DNA of 64,000 bases, taken from the NCBI RefSeq assembly GCF_030407455.1, contig NZ_JASDDJ010000006.1:24262-88261 (forward strand). Direction: 5' to 3'. The notes beneath the pieces were generated by a model. That model did no database searches. It was not told the origin of the DNA and saw only the letters and a list, made by a program, of their open reading frames with translations. The translations under genes and the position numbers were made by a program. The first letter of the stretch is position 1. The number at the start of each line of letters is the position of its first letter. Of this stretch, positions 47,526-58,456 are shown in pieces. This DNA comes from Psychrobacter sp. 5A.1 (GTDB lineage Bacteria; Pseudomonadota; Gammaproteobacteria; Pseudomonadales; Moraxellaceae).

Positions 47526-49613
47526 TTAACTCGCGACCTTTATGGTGTTGCTAGGTTCTTCTAAATAATACCCTTGCAAATAACGCGCGCCCACACTCCA
47601 AGCAACAGACATCGTCGCTGCATCTTCAATATAAGGCATGAGCACATCAACTTTGACTTCGTTGGTTCGCATGATAGTTGATTTAACTGTTTCTAGATTT
47701 TCTGCTGAACTAATGTCTTGGACATAACTGCGCGCCAAGCGTACCATATCTGGCTGTACAAAATTGGCAATTTCAATCGATTTGGCAGAAGACCCAAAGT
47801 TATTAATCCCTATTTGACAGTCAAGTTCGTTGAGCGCAAAAAACTGAGATTTCGCGACGGTTAAATGATCAGAGACGTCTATTTCATTGAACTGTAGCGT
47901 TAGTACACCAGCTGCCCCGCCCACTGCTTTGATCAATTGATTCGCCACAATCGGCAGCTTTTTATCCACCAATGAAGCGCTGGTCAATTGCACTAACAAT
48001 CTGGCTTCAGGATGGGTTTTGCGTAGGTCATTTATTTTTTTACACGCATTGATAAGCACCCATCGATCTATCTTTTCTAGTAATTTATGCGCTTTAGCCA
48101 CCGACATAAACTGATCAGGGGTCAATATGGTATTGTCCGCATCTGACAGTGGTAACCGTAGATATACTTCAAAAAAATCACTACGGTCATTGTTGATGTC
48201 ATATATCGACTGAAAAGATAGCTCAAATCGATTATTGGCAATCGCATCTACCAAAGACTCAGCAAGCGCGTGATCATCACTATTGGCATGCTCGCTTGGG
48301 TCGTAGATATGGTAAGACCCACCACTGTTGGATGTCTCTACCATGATTTGACTCATAGTATCCATAGCACGTTCTAAGATAATGCTCGGCTCTGCCGTAT
48401 TCTTTTCGATTTTGACGATAGCCGTGCTGACTGTCGTGCTCGTTGTCCGTTTATCTACTTCAATAAACATATCTTTGATGCGCGTACCCATAAGCTCAGC
48501 GAGCTCTTTCAGCTCAGTGACCGTTTTGTTTTTTACAATGATCATAAAGGCGGTATCACTGAAACGACTCACATGCCCATCAGATACCAGCTCATCTATC
48601 GTATAAGCCACTTGCTTGACAGTCGAATCTATACCTTGTAGGCCTAAGCTGCTTCTTATTTTACCCACGTTATCAAGCTGTACATATAGCAATCCTGCCG
48701 TCAACAGTCCTTGCGTTGCCTCCTGATGCACTATGACCATCTGCTCTTCAAAGCCGCGACGGTTATCCAGACCTGTTAAATTGTCTTTACGCTCGGCTTC
48801 CGCTAGGCGCTTCGCAACCTCTGCACTATTATTATTATTTTGTTGAATAATAATTTGAGTAACAGGCTCGCCTTCTAACGTTGCGGAGGCCAATTGTAAT
48901 TTTGCTTCAAAGGTGCTGCCATCCGTACGTATACTTTCAAAATTGAACTCGACTTCCTGGCGGCTACCTTTACCAAATTGACGCAAAAACTGTTTGAACC
49001 CTTTGACATTATCACCACCTGAAATCAGGTCAATAATAGGCACACCGACGGCTTCATTCATCGATTTAAAACCGAATAGCTGAAGATAGGGATCATTGGC
49101 AAATATATGAATGCCTTCATCTATATAAGCAACCGCACTTTTTGAGTTCTTAATCAATACATTGGCGCGCTGTTCTGCTTCAGAGAGCACTTGGCGTAAG
49201 GTTTTTAGCTCACGACGACTGCGCAAACTACTGTGTTGTAGACGAATCGCCATGACGACTGGCATCTCTTGATCAACGGTGAGCGCTTTAATCATCGTGC
49301 CACTAATGACAGCAGGGAGCCCCTCATCATTACAAGCAGTCGTCGCGATATCTTCATTCATCAGGCAAATCATCGGCAGATCAATATCCTGCTCTTGCAC
49401 TATATTGACCACGTCCGTAAAACTCATATCATAAGCTTTACCAAACACCAATACATCCCATGGTTGGCGCAATAGTTTCAGTAGCTCTTCTTTATCATCT
49501 AAGAAACCCAAATTCACACTGTCATAGTAAGAACCCAGTAACTGCACAAGACGTTCCGCATAGAGCTGACCGTCGTTGATCACCAATAAATTTAAGATGG
49601 ATTGATTGCGCAT
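47526..49613 (-). CDS. fimX: FimX-like degenerate GGDEF/EAL protein
   Basis: 695 residues: receiver-like domain (1-130), PAS (about 150-265), GGDEF (about 280-440) and EAL (about 455-690). The GGDEF loop is SRFSDTAF and the EAL signature is EVYLRL, with GINNFGSS replacing the catalytic DDFGTG; both are inactive-type, as in P. aeruginosa FimX (691 residues), a c-di-GMP receptor for type IV pilus twitching. No pil genes are in the window. Strong parallel in length and architecture. Confidence 0.85.
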   Translation of the reverse strand: MRNQSILNLLVINDGQLYAERLVQLLGSYYDSVNLGFLDDKEELLKLLRQPWDVLVFGKAYDMSFTDVVNIVQEQDIDLPMICLMNEDIATTACNDEGLPAVISGTMIKALTVDQEMPVVMAIRLQHSSLRSRRELKTLRQVLSEAEQRANVLIKNSKSAVAYIDEGIHIFANDPYLQLFGFKSMNEAVGVPIIDLISGGDNVKGFKQFLRQFGKGSRQEVEFNFESIRTDGSTFEAKLQLASATLEGEPVTQIIIQQNNNNSAEVAKRLAEAERKDNLTGLDNRRGFEEQMVIVHQEATQGLLTAGLLYVQLDNVGKIRSSLGLQGIDSTVKQVAYTIDELVSDGHVSRFSDTAFMIIVKNKTVTELKELAELMGTRIKDMFIEVDKRTTSTTVSTAIVKIEKNTAEPSIILERAMDTMSQIMVETSNSGGSYHIYDPSEHANSDDHALAESLVDAIANNRFELSFQSIYDINNDRSDFFEVYLRLPLSDADNTILTPDQFMSVAKAHKLLEKIDRWVLINACKKINDLRKTHPEARLLVQLTSASLVDKKLPIVANQLIKAVGGAAGVLTLQFNEIDVSDHLTVAKSQFFALNELDCQIGINNFGSSAKSIEIANFVQPDMVRLARSYVQDISSAENLETVKSTIMRTNEVKVDVLMPYIEDAATMSVAWSVGARYLQGYYLEEPSNTIKVAS

Positions 49614-49762
49614 AAGGAGCCTTTTAGTCGTATTTTCATCTTTTATTTTGATACTTTATCTTTTTGCCAAAATTAACCTAGCTCGAAAACAACACTAGGA
49701 TTAAGCTCAGAGAATCTTATTGTATTGACTGAGTTTTGGTTAAGATGATTATTTTATTGTTA

Positions 49763-49921
49763 GGCCGTGTCTTCATTTTGAAAATGGAGATAAAAATAAG
49801 ATAAATTGCAGCCAAACAGGACAAGTAGTACAGATAATATCCAGCCACGTGGCGCAGTTTGGCAAATATTTAGCTACTTTTAACCCATTTAACCGTTATT
49901 ATTCAAATTGAGGACACGCCC
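49763..49921 (+). mobile_element. Repeat family A copy (159 bp)
   Basis: GGCCGTGTCTTCATTTTG ... AATTGAGGACACGCC within TA. It lies in the 475-bp gap between fimX and the unknown 591-residue gene. The rest of this gap has no gene. Confidence 0.87.
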
Positions 49922-50088
49922 TAGAGATATCATAGAAATTAGAGTAACAATATCCGTCATTATAGACAATAATTCAACCAGCTGCAGGTTAACTTCTACC
50001 CTTCATTATCTAAATTTTATAAACAAAAATCTGCATACTGATTTCTCTACAGCACGAGCTACCTACGTTTTGATAAAAATGCTAAAAA

Positions 50089-51864
50089 TTATAGCTGCAC
50101 GACCTCATACTGACTAAACTCATCAGTCATCATCAGCCTACGCCCCAACCGTAAAGAAGTTTGTTTATTACCGATGCGCATGACCACTCTATCATCGACC
50201 TGAAAATAAGCAGGCGGCACGATCAATGTACCGACAGTTTGTAGCTGGTCATCTTTACCAAGGATAAACGCTGGCACAAAATGGCGACTCCGTGTTTTAT
50301 CGCCTTCCAAACGCAGTCCACATGCCACAAGCTGATGTCCAAGTATTTGCCATTCCACTTCTGGGTTTTTGCTGTCCAGATTGATCCAGCGTACCACACC
50401 TATTGACCAATCAGGTTGCACCACATTAGCAGATCGATAGACCAAAATCAGGCCCATGATATGTAATGGCGGCGGTGCAGTCGTCGTAAAATCAGGATCA
50501 GACCCCTCTACGCTAATACTTTGCTTGGTAATACCATCTTCATTAATGCTTTCTTTGCTTATATCGGCTGTATTGAGCGCGCCATCTTTTGGTAACAGTC
50601 GTAGTATGCGATAGAGTGATGAATTGTCATGATTTTCAAACGTCTCGATGGTTAGTGCGTTATCGTGATCTCGCTCTTTATCAGACGTATTGTATAGAGG
50701 TCGTTCCTCTTCTCGCAGATCTTTCATAGCAATGATATTGCCAAAACTTTTTGAGTCCCCAACATGGTAATGAATATCATTGAAGCCAGTAATTAATTCT
50801 GCACTTTGCTTGCTACTATATTTGGTTGGCAATGTCAGTGGTGGCTGTAAATAGCGGTAACTGATGATCATCGAGATGATATTAAGTAAGCTATATTCTA
50901 TTCCTGTGCTCTCTTCTTCAAGAAAGGCTTGCTTACGTGAGTTGAAGTATAGAACCATCGGCGTTAACTCTATAAACAGGCAATCATAACGATCCTCATA
51001 GGGATTGATAGTAGAGTTAGCCGTCAAATAGCTTGGTGGCTTATTGCTATTCAAATCAACGTATACCCGTGTCTCTGTGGCCGGCTCTATGGTCGCAATC
51101 ATGTGCTTAGACCATTCAGGTAACAATCGTTGCACTAGTAAGATATTGGGACGCCTCATGGCTCGCAAATTCAATAAATGCTGTAGGCAGATTTGGCAAT
51201 ATAGTTGATGGATACTGTGCGCCTGATGGGTAGCAGTGTATATACTCAAATCAATATCAACTACCCCGTTTTGATGAGCCAAGTAGTACAGTTGGTTGAC
51301 TCTAGACCAAAGATAATTTGACGGTTTTTGATAGCAAAGCGCCTCTTCAGCCAATAGCTTTTGATACCTCAGTAGCGATTGATACGCGGCGATAGCGATG
51401 ATACTAGAAGGTTTTCTGTCAGTGCCAAAATAGCGCTGCCAGCCTTTACCAGAAAAAGGTTTTAACTGATTGTCCGACCATTGAGTTTCATGACGTATCA
51501 CTCTATCGTAGACCATGATAATGAGATAATGTAGTGATTGTATATGAGCAACATAATTCATCTGAGCCTGACTAAGCACGCCTGTCTCATAAATGTAGTG
51601 CTGCCTAAGAGTAGCAATCAATCGACCTGAAGCATCGATTACCTTTGCCATCAGCTTGAGACGTTGCTCCTCATCTATATTGGCCTTGCGTAATACTGTC
51701 AGTACGCGTTCTAGATGTTCTATTTGCTGCGCTTGGGTTTGTGAAGGTAGTGTCGTCAGTAGTTTCAGCAAATAGCGCTCTTGACCATTCACTGAGCGGC
51801 TTGTTGAGGGCGGCAATGGCGCTGTAGCATTTAAATGCGCTTGAAACATCGATAAAGTTATCAT
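50089..51864 (-). CDS. Conserved hypothetical protein beside fimX (591 aa)
   Basis: Not assigned with confidence. Soluble, largely helical N-terminal two-thirds (HLERVLTVLRKANIDEEQRL ..., with many Tyr and His) and a beta-rich C-terminal domain (about 475-591: GVVRWINLDSKNPEVEWQIL, PPAYFQVDDRVVMRI) that is faintly PilZ-like. No signal peptide. It lies upstream of fimX on the same strand, but 475 bp with a MITE separates them. It may act in c-di-GMP or pilus control; this is speculative. Confidence 0.75.
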   Translation of the reverse strand: MITLSMFQAHLNATAPLPPSTSRSVNGQERYLLKLLTTLPSQTQAQQIEHLERVLTVLRKANIDEEQRLKLMAKVIDASGRLIATLRQHYIYETGVLSQAQMNYVAHIQSLHYLIIMVYDRVIRHETQWSDNQLKPFSGKGWQRYFGTDRKPSSIIAIAAYQSLLRYQKLLAEEALCYQKPSNYLWSRVNQLYYLAHQNGVVDIDLSIYTATHQAHSIHQLYCQICLQHLLNLRAMRRPNILLVQRLLPEWSKHMIATIEPATETRVYVDLNSNKPPSYLTANSTINPYEDRYDCLFIELTPMVLYFNSRKQAFLEEESTGIEYSLLNIISMIISYRYLQPPLTLPTKYSSKQSAELITGFNDIHYHVGDSKSFGNIIAMKDLREEERPLYNTSDKERDHDNALTIETFENHDNSSLYRILRLLPKDGALNTADISKESINEDGITKQSISVEGSDPDFTTTAPPPLHIMGLILVYRSANVVQPDWSIGVVRWINLDSKNPEVEWQILGHQLVACGLRLEGDKTRSRHFVPAFILGKDDQLQTVGTLIVPPAYFQVDDRVVMRIGNKQTSLRLGRRLMMTDEFSQYEVVQL

Positions 51865-52247
51865 TAGTATCCCTACTCATTATTGGTAACTTTGAGGCAG
51901 TCCGAACTATGCAGTAATACAAATTCATGCCATGCATAAAGAGTGCTTCTTGAGGTTAATCATAGAAGAATCATGACATTTATTGACTATGATTCGTAAT
52001 CTAGTGGTATACATTAACAAGGTATGAATACTATTAGAGCCCTATATCTATAGAGCTCTATATCCATCGTCACATACTATGTGATCCATCTGCGTACTGA
52101 TATTCTATATGCTTTTTTCATGATATAGATATTTATGTTTCATAAAAAGCATCTCTATTGGATTTTTTTGCCAAAAATACGGGCAATCTATATTCCAATA
52201 GCCACTCTTTGTTTGCTAAAATTTCCAAAAGCGTATAATGCCCTACA
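51865..52247. other. Intergenic region with inverted repeats
   Basis: AT-rich, no gene. An inverted repeat ATGCTTTTT (52109) / AAAAAGCAT (52144-52152) and a repeated AGAGC-CTATATC word near 52040 are visible. Should include the promoter of the upstream (minus-strand) 591-residue gene. Confidence 0.4.
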
Positions 52248-53255
52248 TTAAGCCCTGCTGTAAATATCAATCGGCACTTTAAAAGGTTTATTTGGCAGCT
52301 CTCTTACCAATTTAGGGACGAGATAGCCTGGTAATGTTGCTAGTAATGACCAATAAAGAGTAACTGCCGACGTCTCATCGCTATCAAAATGCGCAGCGCC
52401 AGCCACCTTATCCAATACGTGCAAATAATATGGCAACACGCCACATGAAAACAAACGCTGACTTAACTGTGTTTGAATCTCAACATTATCATTGACATCT
52501 TTTAGCAAAACCGCTTGGTTTAATAAAGTAACTCCAGCAGCTCGAACACGTTGTAAATACTCCGATGTTACAGCATCGATCTCATTAGCATGATTACAGT
52601 GAATCACCATTACGATATGACAACGACTCTGAGACAGCCTGTCTAACAATGCATCGTCCAATCGCGCTGGTATCACCAATGGTAGGCGAGTATGTAGCCG
52701 AATAGTGGTCAATTGCGGCAGGGATTCCAAAGTGTCTAACCAAGCAAATAAACGTCGGTTGGTCACATTTAGTGGATCACCACCACTTAAAATCACCTCA
52801 TTAATTTCAGGATGTCCACCAATATAGTTGATGATATTTTCTTTGGCATCCGCAGTAGGCATATTGGCACTATAGTCAAAATGCTGGCGAAAGCAGTAAC
52901 GACAATGAATGGCGCACGCGCCTGTAATCGTCAACAATACTCTCGACTGATACTTATGTAGCATGCCCTTCACAGGATTTTGCGTGTTTTCGCTTAGCGG
53001 ATCTGCTACATAGCCCGTGACGTTGATTTGCTCTTGTTGGTCTGGCAACACCTGTTTAAGCAGGGGATCATTACGGTCGCCAACAGTCATTTTTGCCACA
53101 AAGCCACGCGGCACACGCAGTTCAAAATGCTTAGGCACATAAACTTCTGCACGCATTGATTCAAGTTGTAGCAGGCTTAGCAACTCATCAACAGATGTAA
53201 TGGCTTCCGATAATTGCGTTTGCCAGTTTTTTTGTGTGATTAAATGGTTTATCAT
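52248..53255 (-). CDS. epmB: EF-P (R)-beta-lysylation protein EpmB
   Basis: Radical-SAM lysine 2,3-aminomutase-like enzyme, 335 residues. Cluster cysteines at 114, 118 and 121 in CAIHCRYCFRQ; ILSGGDPLN follows. It makes (R)-beta-lysine for modification of EF-P. It is divergent from efp with a 160-bp gap. EpmA, the ligase, is not in the window. Confidence 0.95.
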   Translation of the reverse strand: MINHLITQKNWQTQLSEAITSVDELLSLLQLESMRAEVYVPKHFELRVPRGFVAKMTVGDRNDPLLKQVLPDQQEQINVTGYVADPLSENTQNPVKGMLHKYQSRVLLTITGACAIHCRYCFRQHFDYSANMPTADAKENIINYIGGHPEINEVILSGGDPLNVTNRRLFAWLDTLESLPQLTTIRLHTRLPLVIPARLDDALLDRLSQSRCHIVMVIHCNHANEIDAVTSEYLQRVRAAGVTLLNQAVLLKDVNDNVEIQTQLSQRLFSCGVLPYYLHVLDKVAGAAHFDSDETSAVTLYWSLLATLPGYLVPKLVRELPNKPFKVPIDIYSRA

Positions 53256-53415
53256 GACAGCCTACTACCTGTGCCCAAAATCCGATATTATACGCCCTTA
53301 GTGTCTAGCCTATCAAAGTATCCTCGTTAATCCGTATATACTTGGCATAACAGAAAATTTTGGTACAGTCAGCCCTATATCTTACTATTATATTTACAAC
53401 CCCTAGGAGTTTCTT

Positions 53416-53988
53416 GTGGCAAGTTTTTCTACTAATGAATTTAAAGCTGGTCTAAAAGTCATGCTTGATGGCAACCCTTGTGCCATTCTTGAAAATGAGT
53501 TTGTCAAACCTGGTAAAGGTCAAGCCTTTAACCGTGTCAAGTTGCGCAATCTTCGTAGTGGTAAAGTATTGGAGCAAACTTTCAAATCAGGTGATAGCCT
53601 AGAAGCGGCTGATGTGATGGATACTGAAATGAACTATCTATACAACGATGGCGAGTTTTGGCATTTTATGCACCCTGAAAGTTTTGAGCAAATCCAAGCG
53701 GACAAAACAGCAATGGGCGACTCAGTACAATGGCTAAAAGAAAACAGTAATGCTCTATGTACCATCACTCTATTCAATGGTAGTCCATTGTCAGTGACGC
53801 CGCCTAATTTTGTTGAATTACAAATCACCGAAACAGATCCTGGTGTACGTGGTGATACTTCAGGTGGTGGTGGTAAACCAGCCAAGTTAGAGACAGGTGC
53901 GGTAGTACGTGTACCATTATTTGTTCAGCAAGGTGAAATTGTACGTGTCGATACTCGTACTGGTGATTATCAAACTCGCGTGAACTAA
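53416..53988 (+). CDS. efp: Elongation factor P
   Basis: 190 residues. Relieves ribosome stalling at polyproline. N-terminal KOW domain with Lys34 in VKPGKGQAF, the residue beta-lysylated by EpmA/EpmB; OB domains with [19 protein letters not shown] (here PPNFVELQ...). The start is GTG 53416 with TAGGAG upstream. Monocistronic with a strong terminator. Confidence 0.97.
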   Translation: MASFSTNEFKAGLKVMLDGNPCAILENEFVKPGKGQAFNRVKLRNLRSGKVLEQTFKSGDSLEAADVMDTEMNYLYNDGEFWHFMHPESFEQIQADKTAMGDSVQWLKENSNALCTITLFNGSPLSVTPPNFVELQITETDPGVRGDTSGGGGKPAKLETGAVVRVPLFVQQGEIVRVDTRTGDYQTRVN

Positions 53989-54038
53989 TCTCACGGCAAA
54001 TATGATTGATAGCTGATATTGATGTCTCTATCATCCAT

Positions 54039-54078
54039 AAAAAAGCTTAACCGCTATATCAACGGTTAAGCTTTTTTT
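54039..54078 (+). terminator. Terminator of efp
   Basis: AAAAAGCTTAACCG ... CGGTTAAGCTTTTTTT stem with T-run, about 50 bases after the stop codon. Confidence 0.92.
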
Positions 54079-54113
54079 GTACCTGTTAGTCGAGGTTATA
54101 GCCATATACCCTA

Positions 54114-54379
54114 GGGCGTGATTTCATGTCAAAAATGGTGATAAAAATGAGATAAATTGCCGTCAAACCAGAAAAACAGTACCGATAATATCGAGATATT
54201 AACCAGCTATAGTCGGTGAACTACTAAACCGCTACGGCGTTACCCTCCTTAGATGTACTAATTGTACAATCTGCAGTCGGCTGCCTTGTACCCATTTTAG
54301 AGTTCTGTGACGATGTTTGGCAAGATTTAGCTATTTTTAGCCCATTTAGATGACTATCGAGTGAATTGAGGACACGCCC
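54114..54379 (+). mobile_element. Repeat family A copy with a nested family C insertion
   Basis: An A element (GGGCGTGATTTCATG ... GAGGACACGCC, TA on both sides) is interrupted after CCAGCTAT. About 97 bp (54211-54307) of repeat C, in reverse orientation, are inserted; A resumes with GACGATGTTTGG. C is therefore younger than this A copy. Confidence 0.85.
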
Positions 54380-54386
54380 TAGCCAC

Positions 54387-56198
54387 TTACTCTTCTTCTA
54401 GTGATTGCTTTTGTATCAACCAATACTGTACCAAGGCACTCAACTGCTCTTGCTTAAAGGGTTTGGTACAATAATCCTGCATCCCAACTTTCAAATATTT
54501 CTCGCGTTCGCCATCCATTGCATTGGCAGTCAAGGCAATGATAGGCGGTAGCAGCTGAGGGTCATACAGCTCATGCAGTTTAATAGTCGCCTGTACACCA
54601 TCCAAAATAGGCATATGGTGATCCATCAATATGACATCGTAACGCTCAGGGGACAAAGCAAAGATCTCGATGGCTTGCTGACCATCAGTGACATGTGTGA
54701 CGGTATGACCACTATTGGTCAGTGCTTTTTTGGCAATGATTGCATTGACAGCATCATCCTCGACCAACAATATATGACCCGCTCGTTCGTGACTGGGTTC
54801 TATCATTGCCATATCATTAGAATCTTGCCATGTCTCGTATTTGTCTTCATCAATAGTGGGTAACGGCAAAAAGACACTAAAGGTCGTACCAACACCCACT
54901 TCACTATTTACATGAATATGGCCACCCATCAAATCGACCAAAGATTTACAAACAGAAAGCCCAAGCCCAGTACCGCCATAAATACGATGTGTAAATTTGT
55001 TTGCTTGGTCATAAGCGTCAAATATCGCCTCTAATGACTCTGCTTTGATACCGACGCCCGTATCTTTCACCTCTATACACAGCGTCATGTTTTGGCCAGC
55101 TTCGTGATCTGGCTTTTTATGTACTTTGCGCTTGTGAGTCGTGTCAGCATTGTCGTCTTTGCCATCTGAATAGTAGCAATTGTTCATATGCTTCACATCG
55201 ATACTGACCCGGCCGCCTTCACGAGTGAACTTAATCGCATTATTCACAAGGTTTGCTATGATTTGCTTAAGGCGTACAGGATCGCCTTTTACATAAGCCG
55301 ATAACGTTTCAGTATAATGATAATCTAAGGTCAGCCCTCGTTGGCGCGCCTTGATAGCAAACAGGCTAACCACCTCATTACATAAGGTAGATAAATTCAC
55401 TGGAATCGAGTCTATTGTCATTTTTCCAGACTCTACTTTTGATAAGTCCAGAATACCATTGATAATGACCATCAGATGCTCATTGGAGACTTTGATATTA
55501 TCTACATAGTCTCGCTGCTCACTACTGAGTTCGGTCTCACCCAACATCTCTACCATACCAATAATGCCATTCATCGGTGTGCGAATCTCATGGCTCATAT
55601 TGGCCAAAAAGCTCGATTTCATTTCATTGGCATATTTGGCATCACGTTGCTTATCTTGTAGCTGCAAAGCATCGGCTGCCATCTTCGCAAATTCTGCTAA
55701 TATCGTTGATTGCTGCTCAGTAAAACAATGATTAGGCTTGGTATCCATCAGACACAAAGTGCCTAGGCGATAACTTTTACTGTCTTCATGTAAAATAATT
55801 GGCGCACCAGCATAAAACCGTACGTATGGTGACTTTATCACTAGTGGATTTTGGCTAAAACGACTGTCTTCTAATGTATCTGGCACTATGAACACGTCGT
55901 CAGACAGTATTGTATAATTACAAAAAGCGATGTCACGTGATGTCTTACATATACTGTCAGACTCATTATTGAATTTGCAGGCTGGTTTTAAGTATTGTGT
56001 TTCATCATCCATAAAAGTGATCGTCACCACTGGCACATCAAAAAACAGCTCTGCAAGTGCCACTAGCCGATCAAATGCAGGCTCGTCATCCTCGTTAAGT
56101 ACCTGATATTTTTTTAGCTTGTTGATACGCTCTAATTCATCTACCGCTACTGGGTAGCTACGTTTGGGTGAGTTAGATATAGACAAGGTAAACTCCAT
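54387..56198 (-). CDS. Hybrid histidine kinase with GAF domain
   Basis: 603 residues. GAF domain (about 40-180; [20 protein letters not shown]), no membrane helix, so cytosolic. HisKA with phospho-His203 in [14 protein letters not shown], HATPase motifs [17 protein letters not shown] and [13 protein letters not shown], and a C-terminal receiver ([19 protein letters not shown], phospho-Asp in [13 protein letters not shown]). No Hpt domain, so it probably signals to a separate phosphotransfer protein. Lies 9 bp after tcdA on the same strand. Confidence 0.93.
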   Translation of the reverse strand: MEFTLSISNSPKRSYPVAVDELERINKLKKYQVLNEDDEPAFDRLVALAELFFDVPVVTITFMDDETQYLKPACKFNNESDSICKTSRDIAFCNYTILSDDVFIVPDTLEDSRFSQNPLVIKSPYVRFYAGAPIILHEDSKSYRLGTLCLMDTKPNHCFTEQQSTILAEFAKMAADALQLQDKQRDAKYANEMKSSFLANMSHEIRTPMNGIIGMVEMLGETELSSEQRDYVDNIKVSNEHLMVIINGILDLSKVESGKMTIDSIPVNLSTLCNEVVSLFAIKARQRGLTLDYHYTETLSAYVKGDPVRLKQIIANLVNNAIKFTREGGRVSIDVKHMNNCYYSDGKDDNADTTHKRKVHKKPDHEAGQNMTLCIEVKDTGVGIKAESLEAIFDAYDQANKFTHRIYGGTGLGLSVCKSLVDLMGGHIHVNSEVGVGTTFSVFLPLPTIDEDKYETWQDSNDMAMIEPSHERAGHILLVEDDAVNAIIAKKALTNSGHTVTHVTDGQQAIEIFALSPERYDVILMDHHMPILDGVQATIKLHELYDPQLLPPIIALTANAMDGEREKYLKVGMQDYCTKPFKQEQLSALVQYWLIQKQSLEEE

Positions 56199-56207
56199 TA
56201 AATAATA

Positions 56208-57077
56208 TCAGACGGCTGACTTACTACTCATCTGTTTTATCAATAATTGTAATGCTTCACTCACCATAATCATCGCGACCACTGACGTGACGACCACTGC
56301 TGAGCCATAACCACCGCACTGTAAACCACCTGTTTGACAGCTTTTATCTACAATCGGTGGTTCTGTTGAATAGACACACTTGATACCAAATTTTTCTTTT
56401 AAGGCACTATTAATGCCTTTTTCGTGGCGTAATTTATTGCGTAATTTGGCTAGGAGCGGATCTTGATAACAATCACGCAAATCACTGACTCTAATGTGGC
56501 TTGGATCTATCTTACCACCTGCACCACCTGCACATACCAACTTTAGTTTATTAAAACGGCAATGTAGCGCTATCGCTAGTTTAGCACTCATATCATCTAC
56601 ACAGTCCAAAATAACAATCGGCTCGCCTTGCGCTATGGCAGATTTTGCTGCATCACGACTTGGTAAGAGCGCGGCAACGTTTTCTACGGTCAAAAAATCA
56701 TCTACCAAGTTCAGCGTTACGGCGGGATTGATTTCTTTGATACGTGTTGCCATTGCCTCAATTTTGCTTTGACCAAAGGTACTGTCCAATGCCGGCAACT
56801 GTCGGTTGACATTAGAAGCAACCAACACATCCAAATCAATCAACGTAATCGTTCCCACTGCTGTTCGAGCCAACGCTTCTGCTGCCCAAGAACCCACGCC
56901 TCCTACGCCAATAATATAAACGTGGGCTGCCGCAAAGGTATCAACCGCTGCTGCGCCATAGAGTGTCCGTGTCCCTTGAAAACGGCGGTCATATTGCTCA
57001 CTCTCTTGGCTTGCCTCATCTCGTCCGACAGCATTTTCGATAGAGTCCAGCTGCTCAAATTGTTGTGTTTCACTCAT
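56208..57077 (-). CDS. tcdA: tRNA threonylcarbamoyladenosine dehydratase TcdA
   Basis: E1-like enzyme that cyclises t6A at position 37 of tRNA. ATP/adenylation motif VYIIGVGGVGSWAAEALA, LIDLDVLVASNVNRQ, and Cys-containing tail (CVYSTEPPIV). 289 residues, normal. It is first of a two-gene unit with the hybrid kinase. Confidence 0.93.
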   Translation of the reverse strand: MSETQQFEQLDSIENAVGRDEASQESEQYDRRFQGTRTLYGAAAVDTFAAAHVYIIGVGGVGSWAAEALARTAVGTITLIDLDVLVASNVNRQLPALDSTFGQSKIEAMATRIKEINPAVTLNLVDDFLTVENVAALLPSRDAAKSAIAQGEPIVILDCVDDMSAKLAIALHCRFNKLKLVCAGGAGGKIDPSHIRVSDLRDCYQDPLLAKLRNKLRHEKGINSALKEKFGIKCVYSTEPPIVDKSCQTGGLQCGGYGSAVVVTSVVAMIMVSEALQLLIKQMSSKSAV

Positions 57078-57144
57078 AACAGGTCAAATTCTCTTTTCAA
57101 ATATCTTGGTTGTTATTTTTTCGGCTGGGGTTTTTTGGCGGCTA

Positions 57145-57293
57145 AGATGTGTCTTCATTTCAAAAATGGTGATAAAAATGAGATAACTTGTCGTCAAACA
57201 AGAAAAATAGCGCCGATAATATCGGGATATTAACCCGCTGTTTGGCAATGTTTGGCCATTTAGATGACGATCGAATGCATTGAAAACATTCCC
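57145..57293 (+). mobile_element. Repeat family A copy (149 bp, internally shortened)
   Basis: AGATGTGTCTTCATTTC ... TTGAAAACATTCCC between TA dinucleotides. It lacks part of the middle of the element. It lies between tatD-like and tcdA genes. Confidence 0.85.
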
Positions 57294-57355
57294 TAATGAC
57301 AACGCTGATTTTCCTATAAACTGATTTTTTCTATCATTTTCTATAAATAGTATCA

Positions 57356-58357
57356 TTATACTGGATAAGCCCAGTCTACTTTTAGGGCATCACAACTATT
57401 TTGCCATAACTGTTTAGCAAGTTTAGCATGTGACACCTCTAATAGCTCACTCAAGCTCGATAATACCCACGGCAAATTGGCGGGCACATTTCTATTATGT
57501 GAATGGGCACTATCAAATTTATCATTTGACGTTGGCTCAAGTGCTAAATGATAGCCACTTGAGGTCTGACACATGATGGGTGTCATGTCTGGGCAGTCAG
57601 TCTCAATGACCAAACATTCGATACCATAGCTATCGACAGCGGCCTGAATCGCGCGGTGCAGTTTTTTAGCATTTGGATTGGTAATCTGACCCGTAACGCC
57701 AAGTTTAAAGCCAAGTTTAACGAATGCTTTTGCTTCTTGCTCACCACCGCTAAAACTGTGGGCAATGCCGCCCAGTTTATGCGCATTATATTTATGCGTT
57801 TTCAATATTGCGAGCGCTTCGGCATGTGCTTTACGAATGTGCAGCATGACTGGCAGCTGATGAGTCACTGCTATATCTAATTGGGTCTTAAAAAATCGCA
57901 CTTGCTTAGCAAATGTGTCAGGCGCTTTCATCGCATCGGTAAAAGTATCCAATCCAATCTCACCAATGGCCAATGGACGACGATCAATGACCATTTTCTC
58001 CAGTTGTACTAAGCAATCTTCAGTATGCTGCTCGATATAAAAAGGATGTAAGCCTAGCGCAATATGAGCGTTGATATGGCATTTATCTGGATCATTATAG
58101 GCTGTATTAGAAAGGTGCGTTATATAGTTAACGGAACGCTGAGTGTCATACATCCGCGCAAAATACTGATGCAAATAACCAACTAGTACCAAGTGGCGAA
58201 TGCCTTGAGCATAAGCCTGCTGTACCTGCTGTGTTCGGTCATCGTCAAATACTGGTGCATCAAAATGCGTATGTGTATCAATAAGAGGATACATTTTGTC
58301 TAGATTTTCTCTAACGATCGTTTTTTCAGCTATCATCGCTGACTCGTTATCAGACAT
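57356..58357 (-). CDS. TatD-family metal-dependent hydrolase
   Basis: 333 residues. DTHTHFDAPVF near the N-terminus, EIGLDTF, MLHIRKAH, GIAHSFSGG and ETDCPDMTP give the complete metal-site set. TatD proteins are DNases or of unknown substrate. The ORF start yields about 22 residues before the usual MYPLIDTHTH; an internal Met22 start is possible. Monocistronic. Confidence 0.92.
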   Translation of the reverse strand: MSDNESAMIAEKTIVRENLDKMYPLIDTHTHFDAPVFDDDRTQQVQQAYAQGIRHLVLVGYLHQYFARMYDTQRSVNYITHLSNTAYNDPDKCHINAHIALGLHPFYIEQHTEDCLVQLEKMVIDRRPLAIGEIGLDTFTDAMKAPDTFAKQVRFFKTQLDIAVTHQLPVMLHIRKAHAEALAILKTHKYNAHKLGGIAHSFSGGEQEAKAFVKLGFKLGVTGQITNPNAKKLHRAIQAAVDSYGIECLVIETDCPDMTPIMCQTSSGYHLALEPTSNDKFDSAHSHNRNVPANLPWVLSSLSELLEVSHAKLAKQLWQNSCDALKVDWAYPV

Positions 58358-58397
58358 TGATAAACTCCAAAAATGAGTTTTTAAGAAATGGGCTTTA

Positions 58398-58410
58398 GGG
58401 TCTGTTGAAC
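58398..58410 (+). repeat. Solo end of repeat family B
   Basis: GGGTCTGTTGAAC just after TA, with no second end nearby: a one-ended remnant upstream of the TatD-family gene. Confidence 0.55.
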
Positions 58411-58456
58411 AAGAAATTTACTGATTATTGTCATGAGCGCATTAATTTTCTATCTT

